Positions 8,501 to 18,861 of a stretch of DNA of 53,515 nucleotides are shown here, piece after piece. The position numbers and the translations under genes are program-made. Every line of letters starts with the position of its first letter. Position 1 is the first letter of the stretch. Source of the DNA: a virus; the IMG/VR virus record IMGVR_UViG_3300021373_000958, positions 1 through 53,515 of that record. One strand, given 5' to 3'. The notes beneath the pieces were generated by a model that was not told the DNA's origin, did no database searches, and saw only the letters and a program-made list of their open reading frames with translations.

Positions 8501-11500
8501 AAACAGTCCGTTCCAACTCCACCAGAAGAAACGTCAACACCAAAGTATTCACCATCGGTGTATCCATTTCCAGGGTTGGTAATTACAATCTTATCAATAT
8601 AATTTACTTTTACGTTAGAAGCATCAAATACTAGTGGAGAATCTGGTCTGATAAATTCAACAACTGCCCCAGAAGGAACGCTAGATTGAATTGGTGTACT
8701 TAGCGTAAGTGTTGCTTCGCCGTCTGCTACAACAATTTGAGAAATTGTGGTATCTTCTGCAAAATATGATCCAGGAACTAACTCATGACCAATCAGTAAC
8801 TGACTATCGGCATTGAAAACCAATTGCTGTGATGGAGTATTTGAAGCGGAAATCGTCTTGAGGAAGTAACGATTTTCTAGTGCTTTGATAGTCTGAGTTA
8901 CTGGTTTATATGTTTGATCACCAGCAAGGAATGTAAAGGAAGATGCAGCTCCATCACCAAGCAATGTCGTAGACATCTTGCCAGGACCAGTGATATTATT
9001 AACAGCAACTGATGTTGTAGATAGAGAAACCCAGTTATCAATATCTTGTGCTGAAGTATTGACAACACGTAGAACATTTACTAGATTTGGAGCTGGGGCG
9101 TGATCTTCAATATTATCTGTATCTTCAATCTTGATATTGTTGACAATATTTGCATAAACACGAGATTCAATTAATGAATTAGCGGAGGCAGTTGTTCCAC
9201 CAGCACCAGGAGCACTGAAGCTAATTCCTGGTGCCGTTGTATAACCTTGACCACCAACATATCCAGCATTCTCTGTGATAGTAATAAGAATTACTTTTCC
9301 ATCAGCGATAGTTGCTGTTGCTGTTGCCGTAGTTCCTGAGGCAGGAGCTGCAATACTTACTGTTGGAGCAGAAGTGTATCCAGAACCACCATCTACAATT
9401 TGAATTTCGTATACTACACCTTCAACATAATCAGTAACTTGTTGAATACCTCCAGTGATATCACCTGTCAGAAGTTGACCATTAGTAAATACAAGAGTAG
9501 GATCAACATTAATTCCGAGATAAGAACTTGTTAGATCATTTTCTAGAATGTATGATGTGTTAGTATCACCTTGAATTGCGATATCACCCGCAAGTGGACC
9601 TTCTAGAGAAAGTCTTTCTGCTTCATCAGCAACCGTATAGATGCTGAATGGTCTTAGTGCTGGGATCTGGTCTAGAGAGATCTTACCACTATCGGTAAGT
9701 TCAACCAGTGCTCTAGGAACTGCGCTAGTTGAATATGGTTTGTTTAGATAGGGACCGAGGTTGTTTCCAATGTAATCCTTGACTGCCTTCTGAGTTGAAA
9801 TCAGTGAGTTGCTGGAGAATGCTCCACCAAGGTCATTAGCAGCAGAGAAACCTGTAACAACAACGTCACCACCTTTCAATTTGAGGAATTCAACTTCGGA
9901 GATCGAAACCGTTCCAGTAAAGGTAATGTTACCAGTTCTGTTTTCAATCTTTGCGAACGTTCCAACCTTAAAGTCTCCAAGTTCGTCAGTTCCAGAAACA
10001 TAAACACGACCATAGTTTTCAGAAACCTGTTCGTATCCATCAATCTTAGTTCCGCCGTTTTCTGGTAGAGCATTATAGTCTGTTCCAGAACCAGCATATT
10101 CCCAAGTGTGTGAAGAGGAGTTAACGATAGATGGTCTGTGAAGTCTAACCTGTGTGCCAACCATTGTGGCATCATCTACGTTAAGAACTGGAGTTTGAGT
10201 TGCTTTATCCTGAATAAGAATAGGAGCGTTCAGTGAGAGAGATGCTGTGAAAGGAGGACCAACAGTTACAGAACCTACACTATCAACAAAATACTCAATG
10301 TTAGGATCTTGGTTCTCAAAATCTGCAAATTTTACAACATAGTGCTCAAGTGGTTCTCTTCCAAGACCACCAACACGAAGAATTGTGCTACCGTTTGGAG
10401 TAATGTTTGTGCTTACAACCGTTCCAATGTCGAACGAATATGCTTCATCTCTGTAACCAGTTGCTCTCAGAGCATAGATACCGAAGTTAGTAGCAGAGTT
10501 AGTAATAGAAGCATAACCACCAGATTCTGCGAGAACACCATCTTTAGCAAATAGAACGAATACCGAAACCAGCTGGGTGTATCCATCGTTAATGATCTTA
10601 TATCCAGTTCCGTTGAATGAAACAATGGTAAACTGTGCAGCAACCATGGATTTACCCTGGTTGGGAGTTTCTGCATTGCCGTTAGCGTCTAGACCTGGGA
10701 ATGGACAGTTTGGTTGCTTAACCTTACTACCATCGATTTCGCAACCACCACCACCTTTAAAGGAAATAACAGAAGCGTTTTGAATATATGGAGATGCTTC
10801 AATAATAGGAAGATCCATATATGTTGATAAAATATTGACACGTTTTTGGTCAATATCATACATTGAAAGTTCTGGAACGTTTAAAATGGAATCTGTATTG
10901 TATAGAGTTCCGTAAGTTTTTGCAGGTGGAGTTCCACCTGCAAGAATATCATCTACTGTTTGGAAAGATGTTGTAATGGTTGAGACAACATCAGCACAAG
11001 TTGGTGTAGTAGTATCTTCGGTGACAGTTGAATCTGTATACAGAGGTAAGATGGAATACAGTGGTTGGTATACTGGCTCTGAGTATGCACCAGTTCCAGT
11101 ATGCCAATTTCTTACTGCAAGAATACAAAGATCTCTTACCTTCTCAAAGGCATATCTTGTAACAGGAAGTTCTGGTTGAGAAATGCCAGTAAGAACTCCT
11201 CCAGTGAAATATGCTTCAGCGGAGGTAACCATACCAGAGTTACCACCCAGAACCATGTCTCTTCTTAGAGATTGGAGAATGTAACCAATATCTCTCTTAC
11301 AGACATTCTCACCTACTACATAATCTCCATAGTTAACCGTTGGGAGATTGTTGAGGTTTCCATTGGATACAGCATCTGTAATAACACCAACTAAGGTGTC
11401 GATTGCTGCTCTAACATTTGCACAAGAGTTAGGATCTGTGTTGGATCCAGTTGCGGGATCTGCGGTAATTGTTAAGTCAGTTACAGTTAACTGGTTTGTA

Positions 11501-14496
11501 ACTGCTTGCTTCATCAAATCTCTTGCTTTATTAAAAGCAGTGATAGATTCCGCTTCTTCTCCAACTAATCCATTACTGATTGGATTTCCGCTTCCATCAA
11601 AGTAATATTTTGTAGCAAGAATAATATTTGAGTTGCCGCCATTATAAAGATCGTTTGCAGTCGCTTTTACAATATACCCGATATCACGCTTGCATTTTAC
11701 AGGATCTGGATTTGTAAATGTTGGATGAACAATAGCAATTTCATCATATGCAGTGTCTACAATTTCTGTAAAGTTGGCGTAGATTAGATTTCTACCATCC
11801 TTAAATCTGTGTCCATCTGTATCGACATTATCATCTGGAATATAGAAATCTGGGAATTGAGTTGATACGAAACCAATTGTTTCTTCGAGAATTAACTCTT
11901 CATTTCTAGCAATCAACTCAGATGCATCTAGATACCTATCAGCAGCGTTATTAGTGATAACATCAACGAATAAGTAACCTAGAGTATCAATCGCAGCAAC
12001 AACATCTGCACAGGTAGCAGATGGTCCTGGTGTGAATGTGCTGTCCTCAATTACAGAAGTGTCTGTGTAATACGAAAGTGCCGAATATTCTGGGGTATAT
12101 TGTGGTTCTGAATATAAACCAGAACCAGTGTGCCAGTTTCTTACAGCAAGTTTACACAAATCTTTTGCGATTTCAAATGCTCTTACAGTTTCTGTAATTT
12201 CGTTACCAATGTATCCAATTTGTGTTCCTGAGACATAACGGTTTGCAGCTTCAATAACATTAAAGTTGCTGCCAAATTGTAAATCCTGAACGATAGAATA
12301 TACAAAGTGTCCAATATCTCTACGACACTTATTTGGATCTGGTTGGGTAAATGTCGTGAAGTTTACACCGTCAAACTCATCTGTGACTTTAAGATAAGTT
12401 TCGTCCTTAATAAACTCAACGTTATTCTTGATTAAGTTTGTAGCATCTTGCCATCTTCTTCCGAGTGATGGAGTTGCTTCAAAATTATTTGGTGAGTTTA
12501 GAAGTGATACTAAAACATAATGGGAATATCCTCTAACATTTACAGCAACTGGAACAAAGTTTGAATCGGTAAATGATGGAAGTTTCTTTGGAATTACAAA
12601 TCTTCTTGCGCGACCATCAGCATCTTCAATAATCTTATAAATTCTCTGAACACCGTTTAGTTCTGCTAGATTTCCTACCAATCCAGTGATAAGGACTTCA
12701 GATCCTTCTTTAAAATCATGAGTATTTGCTCTACCAGTAATTGGGTTGGTGTAGAATACAATACCACCAAGATCATCGTCTCCACCAAATCCACCAGTAA
12801 ATGTTCCCTGTAGAGAACCATCAATTCTGGTAATTGAAATTGGAGTTCCTGGCTCTGTTCCATGGAATACAACTTCGCCTTCCGCACGAATAGATTTTAG
12901 GTCGTTAGAAACAAATTCGTATGTTGTGATGTTTGGATCTGTTCCAACATCATATTGGTAAATATCAGCAAAGTTGAATGCTCCACTGACAACTTCAATA
13001 TCAACAGTACCTGTTGTATATCCATCAGGCGCTTCCGTGGAATCGTATGTAACACCGATCACAGTACCAATGGCACTACTGTTAACACCTTGAACTGTTG
13101 CTCCAATTGTTAAGAAAGAACTAACTGGATCTCCTCCAACAACTTCAATACCAGTATGATCCTGGAACGTAATTCTAAACTTTTGCTTACCAAAAATTTG
13201 GTGACCGATTGGGAAGTTTCTTAGGAAATCTCCACCAGCAGTTGGTTCGTAGTAAAGTCTTTGCTTATCGTCAAAAGCAACAGCGAAATCCCAAGTTTCG
13301 TCTGCTCTTCCTTCTGAATCTAGTTTATCTCTAAAGACAATTCCGCTAATATAGTTCTTGTCCGCAAACTTGAACATGTGTTTGCGAGGATTTTTTGGTC
13401 TGATAATTACCAGACGTAGGTTATCACCAACAACTGAACAATCGGGTGGAATTGAAATTGGGTTATCTTCTGAATAATCGCCACCAGAAATAATAACTGT
13501 TTCCTTTACACCAATAGTTTCGGTAGCGATCTGACATGCTCTCTTAATTGTTCTTACAGGAGTTGCAGCAGATCTACCTGTGTTTACGTCATCACCAATT
13601 TCTTGTGAAACATAAACACGACCACCAACGTCATTGGTTGCTAGATTGAGAACATATTCTGTAGTAGCAATTCTGTCTGATCTATCTCCTAGAGGTGGAG
13701 TTACAGATCTTGGATATACAGTTTGACCATAAAATGGTTTTTCTTGATCGTCAACTCTATAACCAATATGCTTTAGAGTTACTTCTCCATTAATATCCGA
13801 TCCATCTTTGAATAGTGGAGCATTGGTTCCTGTTCTACCAGTATTTTCTACACGATATACATTATCTCCAAAATATAGATACGTATCTTCGGGGTAAGTT
13901 GTTGAGGCTTCCCAAATACTTCCAGCAGCATTTGAGTAGATTTTTAAGTCTGGAGCCCTGAAGTTGATATCTGGAGTAACAAAGTTTTCAATATCAAGGT
14001 TTAAAATTCTTGCAGTATCAGAAATAATAGACGTTGATGTTCTGATAGCACCGTTAACGTCGAGTTCATAATCTACGCTGTCCAAAAACGCAGTTGCAGA
14101 AGCACCAACGCCACCTCCACCAGATACTGTAATTGTTGGTGGAGTAGAATAACCAAAACCAGGATTGTCAACAGAAATGCTACTTACTGCTTCTCCCAAA
14201 ACATTAGCAGTTGCTGTTGCTTGAACGCCAAGAATAGGATCATCTGGAGCGGAGATAATTACATCTGGGACAGAAGTATATCCGCTACCCGTGGTATCAA
14301 CAGCAATTGATTCTAGTCTTCTACCAGTTCTATTAACACCAACTCTAGGCAGTTTACTAGTAGGATCAATAAGGAAACGCATAATTTCCTTTTCATCTGT
14401 TCCAGCACCAGAACGGACTGTCAAGTCATCTGAACTAGCAATTTTTAGATTTGAAGACCTAAGCTCCTGCTTGTCGGCATTAAATTCTAAACTCAT
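5506..14496 (-). CDS. giant tail-fibre protein (2996 aa)
   Basis: Modular fibre with no enzymatic N-terminus. Approximate residues: G-x-G-Y repeats at 65-140 and again near 1700; a pectate-lyase-like beta-helix start near 290-400 (YVSQEIGDDVNTG, then TIKRACQIA); three helical repeats near 720, 930 and 1060, each with C-x-RDIG, GGN or GSN and A-x-RNW or a relative; two D-A-D-x-LDG-x-x-x-x-x-Y fibre repeats near 2115 and 2269; beta-rich fibre shaft to the end. The last 35 residues (LTIPTTLNACSYGPITVNSN, ending GTWTVI) form a C-terminal tip motif seen in other marine phage fibres. The gp11/gp12 position between baseplate genes and gp13 fits. A late promoter lies 40 nt upstream. The exact place in the virion is inferred. 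Confidence 0.85.
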   Translation of the reverse strand: MSLEFNADKQELRSSNLKIASSDDLTVRSGAGTDEKEIMRFLIDPTSKLPRVGVNRTGRRLESIAVDTTGSGYTSVPDVIISAPDDPILGVQATATANVLGEAVSSISVDNPGFGYSTPPTITVSGGGGVGASATAFLDSVDYELDVNGAIRTSTSIISDTARILNLDIENFVTPDINFRAPDLKIYSNAAGSIWEASTTYPEDTYLYFGDNVYRVENTGRTGTNAPLFKDGSDINGEVTLKHIGYRVDDQEKPFYGQTVYPRSVTPPLGDRSDRIATTEYVLNLATNDVGGRVYVSQEIGDDVNTGRSAATPVRTIKRACQIATETIGVKETVIISGGDYSEDNPISIPPDCSVVGDNLRLVIIRPKNPRKHMFKFADKNYISGIVFRDKLDSEGRADETWDFAVAFDDKQRLYYEPTAGGDFLRNFPIGHQIFGKQKFRITFQDHTGIEVVGGDPVSSFLTIGATVQGVNSSAIGTVIGVTYDSTEAPDGYTTGTVDIEVVSGAFNFADIYQYDVGTDPNITTYEFVSNDLKSIRAEGEVVFHGTEPGTPISITRIDGSLQGTFTGGFGGDDDLGGIVFYTNPITGRANTHDFKEGSEVLITGLVGNLAELNGVQRIYKIIEDADGRARRFVIPKKLPSFTDSNFVPVAVNVRGYSHYVLVSLLNSPNNFEATPSLGRRWQDATNLIKNNVEFIKDETYLKVTDEFDGVNFTTFTQPDPNKCRRDIGHFVYSIVQDLQFGSNFNVIEAANRYVSGTQIGYIGNEITETVRAFEIAKDLCKLAVRNWHTGSGLYSEPQYTPEYSALSYYTDTSVIEDSTFTPGPSATCADVVAAIDTLGYLFVDVITNNAADRYLDASELIARNEELILEETIGFVSTQFPDFYIPDDNVDTDGHRFKDGRNLIYANFTEIVDTAYDEIAIVHPTFTNPDPVKCKRDIGYIVKATANDLYNGGNSNIILATKYYFDGSGNPISNGLVGEEAESITAFNKARDLMKQAVTNQLTVTDLTITADPATGSNTDPNSCANVRAAIDTLVGVITDAVSNGNLNNLPTVNYGDYVVGENVCKRDIGYILQSLRRDMVLGGNSGMVTSAEAYFTGGVLTGISQPELPVTRYAFEKVRDLCILAVRNWHTGTGAYSEPVYQPLYSILPLYTDSTVTEDTTTPTCADVVSTITTSFQTVDDILAGGTPPAKTYGTLYNTDSILNVPELSMYDIDQKRVNILSTYMDLPIIEASPYIQNASVISFKGGGGCEIDGSKVKQPNCPFPGLDANGNAETPNQGKSMVAAQFTIVSFNGTGYKIINDGYTQLVSVFVLFAKDGVLAESGGYASITNSATNFGIYALRATGYRDEAYSFDIGTVVSTNITPNGSTILRVGGLGREPLEHYVVKFADFENQDPNIEYFVDSVGSVTVGPPFTASLSLNAPILIQDKATQTPVLNVDDATMVGTQVRLHRPSIVNSSSHTWEYAGSGTDYNALPENGGTKIDGYEQVSENYGRVYVSGTDELGDFKVGTFAKIENRTGNITFTGTVSISEVEFLKLKGGDVVVTGFSAANDLGGAFSSNSLISTQKAVKDYIGNNLGPYLNKPYSTSAVPRALVELTDSGKISLDQIPALRPFSIYTVADEAERLSLEGPLAGDIAIQGDTNTSYILENDLTSSYLGINVDPTLVFTNGQLLTGDITGGIQQVTDYVEGVVYEIQIVDGGSGYTSAPTVSIAAPASGTTATATATIADGKVILITITENAGYVGGQGYTTAPGISFSAPGAGGTTASANSLIESRVYANIVNNIKIEDTDNIEDHAPAPNLVNVLRVVNTSAQDIDNWVSLSTTSVAVNNITGPGKMSTTLLGDGAASSFTFLAGDQTYKPVTQTIKALENRYFLKTISASNTPSQQLVFNADSQLLIGHELVPGSYFAEDTTISQIVVADGEATLTLSTPIQSSVPSGAVVEFIRPDSPLVFDASNVKVNYIDKIVITNPGNGYTDGEYFGVDVSSGGVGTDCFANIVVTNGGVTSVIVTDGGSNFTDDYTISPNPTILGTGNGLVLAAKVANSVKNSGVIGMDIRRVDDKTLDADPYGNAGIVRFLKSDTATGRIGQFRFVSGGGVYIDQGPESGFDADKLDGQHGNYYLDGQYFIDSSIGPSKLGSGTYSISISGQSGNTIRLNTQTLNSGNSGLPNTFNVGITSAWKTNLSDGLADPTRPDDPDSGYHGVITFRQFGDTSNDDTGGGVRQLAFTDKNNLWLRGSGAGVSEWSDWRLLWHDGNDGVGSGLDADVLDGKQGTWYQNGRNINFGRIGASHMPELFDNTHIYETLSVKNYSGNSIFDVYISGRVLNTFPFLINETINLYDSDSQGVGTVYVLNVITDDTNTDPTEHYTILRVRLDNGGFGASGAIRIGTASINVPFDDYTPATLTTYELASLTGSGGQAALTLGASAVSGSPEILFRSSGNGNAFDVSITATGGGTAGNPGQGSLNITAFDPNSLTLNNNKVWNEGNVTFEVGLSSGSYNSSVANGTAVIRDSSGNFAANNITASLTGAASLNVLKSGDTMTGNLTVGSTATGSGRFVRVLTNDSNNAGFEAYGNSQGTGYLYVGQSSTYGGGLAYNGDGSPTFSSGELADRIAFYRKDNGTNTVVFQYPYNSNTVTFTGRIESPEVVINGGTASATNDATVYITATNNNDWGLIVDKYNGSANEYGLKVDVGSGATYAIQVRGNDAETFRVNGAGGIFGTSLTLGTGDIVSARNVTLTGSISLTGNSTRITQTSTSTWSGDAGSGVGKLEYHSNRWYINAGSNSTEVVRFRRGGSNVGYMDNSGNLYLGSSNTATLTAGVARLTGNSDGIMMTGTAPTITFRDTNNRSGYIHVNSNLMYFLCGATNASTGAWTQVANSRWPLYLNLTNNQAVFGGDIDANTGNIYAKTFRTYTASFGSTSLGNNSNNNNNVLYANGDRQWLDTYGVVKANRQSIAENLTIPTTLNACSYGPITVNSNITVYIGNGGTWTVI

Positions 14497-14535
14497 CTTA
14501 CTGGAAACTCCAAGATTTTATTGTATCCCTCGTTC

Positions 14536-14543
14536 TATTTATT
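14536..14543 (-). promoter_or_regulatory. T4-type late promoter for the 2996-residue fibre gene
   Basis: The minus strand reads AATAAATA, 40 nt upstream of the ATG at 14496, in the 58-nt gap before the fibre gene. Confidence 0.75.
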
Positions 14544-14554
14544 ACGAGATTAAA

Positions 14555-15058
14555 TCATAAAGTGCAAGTTATGACTTGTATATATCCAATCCACTTTGCA
14601 TTATCTGCAGCGCCAGATCTGGTAGTTGCGTAACTATATTTGTTATTTGCACCACCATCGTATTCTTCTACTGCCCAAGTCTGATCTGAAGGAACCTTAT
14701 CAGAAATAATACTTTTAATATTTGATCTAGAAATAACATCACCAGTTGCATCTACTGTAACAACAGTTTCAAATTTTACAGAGTAATATGCAGAACCAGT
14801 TGTGTTAATACCAATAATTTTTGAGTTGATAAAATTAATTGTATTGCTAGGAAGATCGATCAAATTACTTCCATCTAAGGTCATAAATCCAGTATTTACA
14901 CCTCTAACAATATAATCATTTTTAATGGCATCGGTGTAGTTTGCATTTTGAATTGATAAACTATTGATATTCTTCAAATCTCTTTCAGCAGATATAACTG
15001 GTGTATATCCTACAGAAAATCCATGCCCCGAATCTAGCGGATTGTTTGTTAAAGCCAT
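14555..15058 (-). CDS. putative virion structural protein
   Basis: 167 residues, start MALTNNPLDSGHGFSVGYTP. Mostly short beta strands with Ser/Thr/Asn-rich turns; no signal peptide, membrane span or catalytic motif. It lies between two large fibre or baseplate proteins with an 11-nt gap on its upstream side, so it is probably a small fibre-associated or connector protein. I do not recognise the family; the function is inferred from context only. Confidence 0.6.
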   Translation of the reverse strand: MALTNNPLDSGHGFSVGYTPVISAERDLKNINSLSIQNANYTDAIKNDYIVRGVNTGFMTLDGSNLIDLPSNTINFINSKIIGINTTGSAYYSVKFETVVTVDATGDVISRSNIKSIISDKVPSDQTWAVEEYDGGANNKYSYATTRSGAADNAKWIGYIQVITCTL

Positions 15059-15069
15059 GTTAGGTTACT

Positions 15070-18000
15070 CTATTTTTTTACGTTAGTTCTGACTACGGTG
15101 ATGTTAACAATTTCACCAGTAGTAATACCACTATCTAATGCTAAAGACAAACGAACTTTTCCAGTGGCATTAAGATCTACTACAGCAGCAAAAAGATTTG
15201 TAGTTTTGTTTGTTCCATATTCAACAGTATATAGGTCACTTCCTTTTACAATCACACTAATTTCTTCTGTGTGAATGTCTTCTGTCGTTGTGTTATATGC
15301 TGTTACAATAACTTTTGAACTCTTTGCTTCTACTGGATCATACAAAACAACAGTTCCAGTATCAGTAGTTCCTTTGGTTAGAACTACATCATCTGTCTTG
15401 ATTTGAACGTCATCCAATTCAAAAGTTTTTAGGAAGGCATCAATAAATTTGACCCCCTCAAAAACTCCAGTTCCATATCCTTTATTCAAGAAAATTTCGC
15501 CAGCATCAGACAATCTTAATACTGTATCGATAGTTAGACCAGTGCTGAGACCAAGATCTAAATTATTTACCGACGAATATACAAGAGTAGTTGTAGCGTC
15601 TGATACATCAATTCCAGAATGTAGATTATTGAATGTTACATTCTCAACATTAATATTGAGTGCATTGCTTGTCGAACTAATACTGTCAATAGTTCCAAAC
15701 AGAACTTGTGACTGTGTTACTTGTAAAGTGTTGTCGTCGTTGTTGTAGAAGTATAAAATGTTTTCATTAGCACCTGCAGCAGATTCTGGAATAATATAAG
15801 TATTTCCATCTACGTCTCTTACTCCGCCAAGAGAAGACCAATTTGAAGCAGCAGCATTGTATCCTTCATACTGATTGATCTCATTGTTATATCTAATAGA
15901 ACCAGCAACGGGAGTTCCTCTCTGCAGGTTATCTCCAACTGGAACTGCAAGAGATCCTGTCGCTGTTACGACGAGATTAGAACCATCTGGAATTTTAATA
16001 GAAAGATTTCCATCTGCTTCAATCTCTTCGCCAGTTATTAATAAATTTCTTCCACTGATAGTATTTGATGCATGAATTGTGCTGTCTGTAAAGATTACTT
16101 CATTGATATCTTCAAATTCGATGTTTCCCGCTGTAGTTCCATACCAAGTTAGTTCTAGAGCTACAGCAATTTCGGTAATTGTAATCGTTAGATCATCAAC
16201 TCCATCAGTTCCTCCAATAAGAGAACCAAGAATAGTAATAACATTATCTACTCCTCCCCCACTAGTAGAATAACCACCAGATCCTTGACTTAGAAGATTT
16301 ACTTGAACTGTTCCAAGTTGGAATATAATTTCAAATTGTGCAGAACCATAAGTATCATCATAACTATACGTTCCTGCCGCATTATTTCCAGATGGAGTTG
16401 AAACGGTAAATTCTGCAATAGCACCAGCAATAGTTGGTGTGCCTCCATTAGCGGTTACGGCACCAGTTTCGTGTGTTGGAGCAATTGTATCTGACAGACC
16501 AGCAACAGTTACTTCATATACATTAAGATCTTGATATAACAATTCTCCAAGACCATAATATGTGTTTCCTGCCCATACTGTATAAGATGACACATCTGTG
16601 GACTTAAACTTATTTGCAGACTTTAAATTGATTGTTGATTGACTGATGGTTAGACTATTGGTTCCTCCATTATAGAACCAGAAAGTATTATCATTTGCAC
16701 CAGTAAATTCTTCAGCAAGAATATATGTATTACCATCAACGTCTCTTACACCACCCAGAGATGACCATGCTGCGGCAATACCATTATATCCTTCATACTG
16801 CTGCGTCTCAGTGTTAAATCTAATTGAACCACTTTCTGCTTTTGCTCCTTGTGGTCTTTGACTAATATCTCCAGACGGAATAATTAATGACATCGTGCCA
16901 CTAACTTTAGCATTTGTATTTGCTATAGGGGCAAGAACAACATCCGAAGTTCCTAGAGATGCAACTGTGTTATTAGTAATAGTAAGTTGGTCGTTAGAGT
17001 TAAACGAACCAGTTGACTTCAATACTCCACTGGTGGTTAAATTGCCAGTTGATGCTTGAACGGAAAGTGCTGCTCCAACATTAAAATTATTACCAGGAGT
17101 TACTGTAAAATTAGTAGTTCCTCCAGTTGTGACTGCAATTCCAGCACCTCTATCTGTTAATGTCGCAATTTTAAGGGCACTGATCTCACCATTTGTGGAA
17201 GTAAGTGTGGATACGGTTCCAGTTGTTGCTGTTAGATTTGTTGTGACGGTATCTAATGCAGTTACACTACCATCAATAATATCAAGAGAAACACTATCTA
17301 AAATAGTAACACTATTTACTAGTAATTGAAATCCAGATCCTGGTGGATTTGGATTATTTGGATTTATAGTTATGGAAGAAGTTCCTCCATAATTTGGATT
17401 ACCTGTACTGAAATAATACAGAGTTGATGGGAATGTATCAGATACAATTACTGTTAATTTATTATTCTCAGCATCACGAGTAACTCCATTTTGATACTCA
17501 GTTGGACCATCAATAGTTTGACTTAAAGCAAACGGATTGGATGCAGAATATGTAAATTCATAAGATCCGCCTTCGTATAGAGTTAAATTTGGAGTATATT
17601 GAGCTCCATTTCCATCATCAAGATCAATTCCCGCTCTATTCTCCGTTGTGACGGTATTAACAGTGTAAACTGGAGTTGCAACTCCATTTAATACTACAAG
17701 TTCTGTAGCTGAAAAATTTCCATCTTGTAAAACTACTGAAGCAATATTTCCACCAGAAGTGGTAATTTCCTTAATTGAAAATTGAGTTCCATCTAATGTT
17801 GAAAGTTCTAGAGTATCTCCAATGGAAAATGTTGCAGCAGAAATAGTTTCTACAAATGTAATCCTCTGTACCGTAATATCTGATACTGTATATGGGGTTG
17901 GTACAGTTAAATTAGCATCATTTACATTAAGAACATCTCCAGTAGCATAACCATTGCCACCATCGACAATCGATACAATTGAAACAGCCTGTGTTGCAGA

Positions 18001-18861
18001 AATGGTATATCTAAATCCAGAACCACCACCATATGGAGGAACAATAGTAATTGTGGATGCACCATCAATTTCTGGATTTGCAGATAATTCTAAAGTAGTT
18101 GCATCGATAATAGATGAAACGATAGTCCCTGCCGCAATTCCAGTTCCAGTTACCGTTGAATTTACAAGAACATTTGATGTATCATCAATTATGATCTGAA
18201 CATCTGCAGTAGACAAAGTTGTTGTTGCTGTTCTTTGTCCATAAAGACCAAGGATAGTATTTGCTGTATATCCAGTGCCATACTGTCCAATTGTTAAGGT
18301 ATCTACATTTCCACTAGCATTAACTGTTATTGTAAAAAATGCATCCGAACCAGATCCAGAAATAACTTGAAGTGGAATTGATGTATAGGATCCTTCAGTA
18401 TAACTAGATCCAGCGTTAGTAATAGATCCAACCCAATCTGTAACTGTAATATCAGCAGTAGCTCCATTACCTGTTCCACCAACAAGAGGAACGGCAGAAT
18501 ATGCTCCAATGCTATATCCAGAACCAGGAGAGGTAACAATAATGTCGTTATTAGTAATATAATATTTTCTTAAATTGATATCTGTATAGTATACAGTTCC
18601 CGTAATTGCTAAATCTACAATATCTTTATCAGATGCTGCAGCAGATAAAACACCAAGAGTTTTTCTGTAAAAACCGAGAGAATTTTCATTCGCATAAGAA
18701 AACGACGGCGCGGAAACGCTGCCATCTAATAATTGAATTCCTCCAAAAGTTTGAGAGGCTGAACCAGAGGAAAGATTAAATAAATCTTGCCCGATAGAGT
18801 TGATCGTTTGCCTTTGTTTTTCAAAGGTATCTGTCTTTGCAACGGATCTAAGAACTGCCAT
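15070..18861 (-). CDS. large fibre/baseplate-associated structural protein (1263 aa)
   Basis: Starts MAVLRSVAKTDTFEKQRQTI with a short helical N-terminus, then long beta-rich sequence. G-x-G-Y modules occur near residues 115-200 (SPGSGYSIGAY, AGSSYTEGSYTSIP, YGTGYTAN). A roughly 75-residue unit occurs twice, near 690-750 and 1000-1060; each copy has SIRxN-x-E-x-x-QYEGYN, then SSLGGVRDVDGNTYI and a GAN-x-N-x-x-x-FYN segment. The C-terminus (residues 1150-1263) looks like an attachment domain. Its start overlaps the 68-residue coiled-coil gene by 14 nt. Probably a side-fibre or baseplate spoke protein in place of T4 gp10/gp11. Confidence 0.75.
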   Translation of the reverse strand: MAVLRSVAKTDTFEKQRQTINSIGQDLFNLSSGSASQTFGGIQLLDGSVSAPSFSYANENSLGFYRKTLGVLSAAASDKDIVDLAITGTVYYTDINLRKYYITNNDIIVTSPGSGYSIGAYSAVPLVGGTGNGATADITVTDWVGSITNAGSSYTEGSYTSIPLQVISGSGSDAFFTITVNASGNVDTLTIGQYGTGYTANTILGLYGQRTATTTLSTADVQIIIDDTSNVLVNSTVTGTGIAAGTIVSSIIDATTLELSANPEIDGASTITIVPPYGGGSGFRYTISATQAVSIVSIVDGGNGYATGDVLNVNDANLTVPTPYTVSDITVQRITFVETISAATFSIGDTLELSTLDGTQFSIKEITTSGGNIASVVLQDGNFSATELVVLNGVATPVYTVNTVTTENRAGIDLDDGNGAQYTPNLTLYEGGSYEFTYSASNPFALSQTIDGPTEYQNGVTRDAENNKLTVIVSDTFPSTLYYFSTGNPNYGGTSSITINPNNPNPPGSGFQLLVNSVTILDSVSLDIIDGSVTALDTVTTNLTATTGTVSTLTSTNGEISALKIATLTDRGAGIAVTTGGTTNFTVTPGNNFNVGAALSVQASTGNLTTSGVLKSTGSFNSNDQLTITNNTVASLGTSDVVLAPIANTNAKVSGTMSLIIPSGDISQRPQGAKAESGSIRFNTETQQYEGYNGIAAAWSSLGGVRDVDGNTYILAEEFTGANDNTFWFYNGGTNSLTISQSTINLKSANKFKSTDVSSYTVWAGNTYYGLGELLYQDLNVYEVTVAGLSDTIAPTHETGAVTANGGTPTIAGAIAEFTVSTPSGNNAAGTYSYDDTYGSAQFEIIFQLGTVQVNLLSQGSGGYSTSGGGVDNVITILGSLIGGTDGVDDLTITITEIAVALELTWYGTTAGNIEFEDINEVIFTDSTIHASNTISGRNLLITGEEIEADGNLSIKIPDGSNLVVTATGSLAVPVGDNLQRGTPVAGSIRYNNEINQYEGYNAAASNWSSLGGVRDVDGNTYIIPESAAGANENILYFYNNDDNTLQVTQSQVLFGTIDSISSTSNALNINVENVTFNNLHSGIDVSDATTTLVYSSVNNLDLGLSTGLTIDTVLRLSDAGEIFLNKGYGTGVFEGVKFIDAFLKTFELDDVQIKTDDVVLTKGTTDTGTVVLYDPVEAKSSKVIVTAYNTTTEDIHTEEISVIVKGSDLYTVEYGTNKTTNLFAAVVDLNATGKVRLSLALDSGITTGEIVNITVVRTNVKK

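Noticed and set aside
6382-18199. Numerous plus-strand frames inside the giant genes
   Set aside because: They are antisense shadows of long, continuous minus-strand genes with clear repeats.
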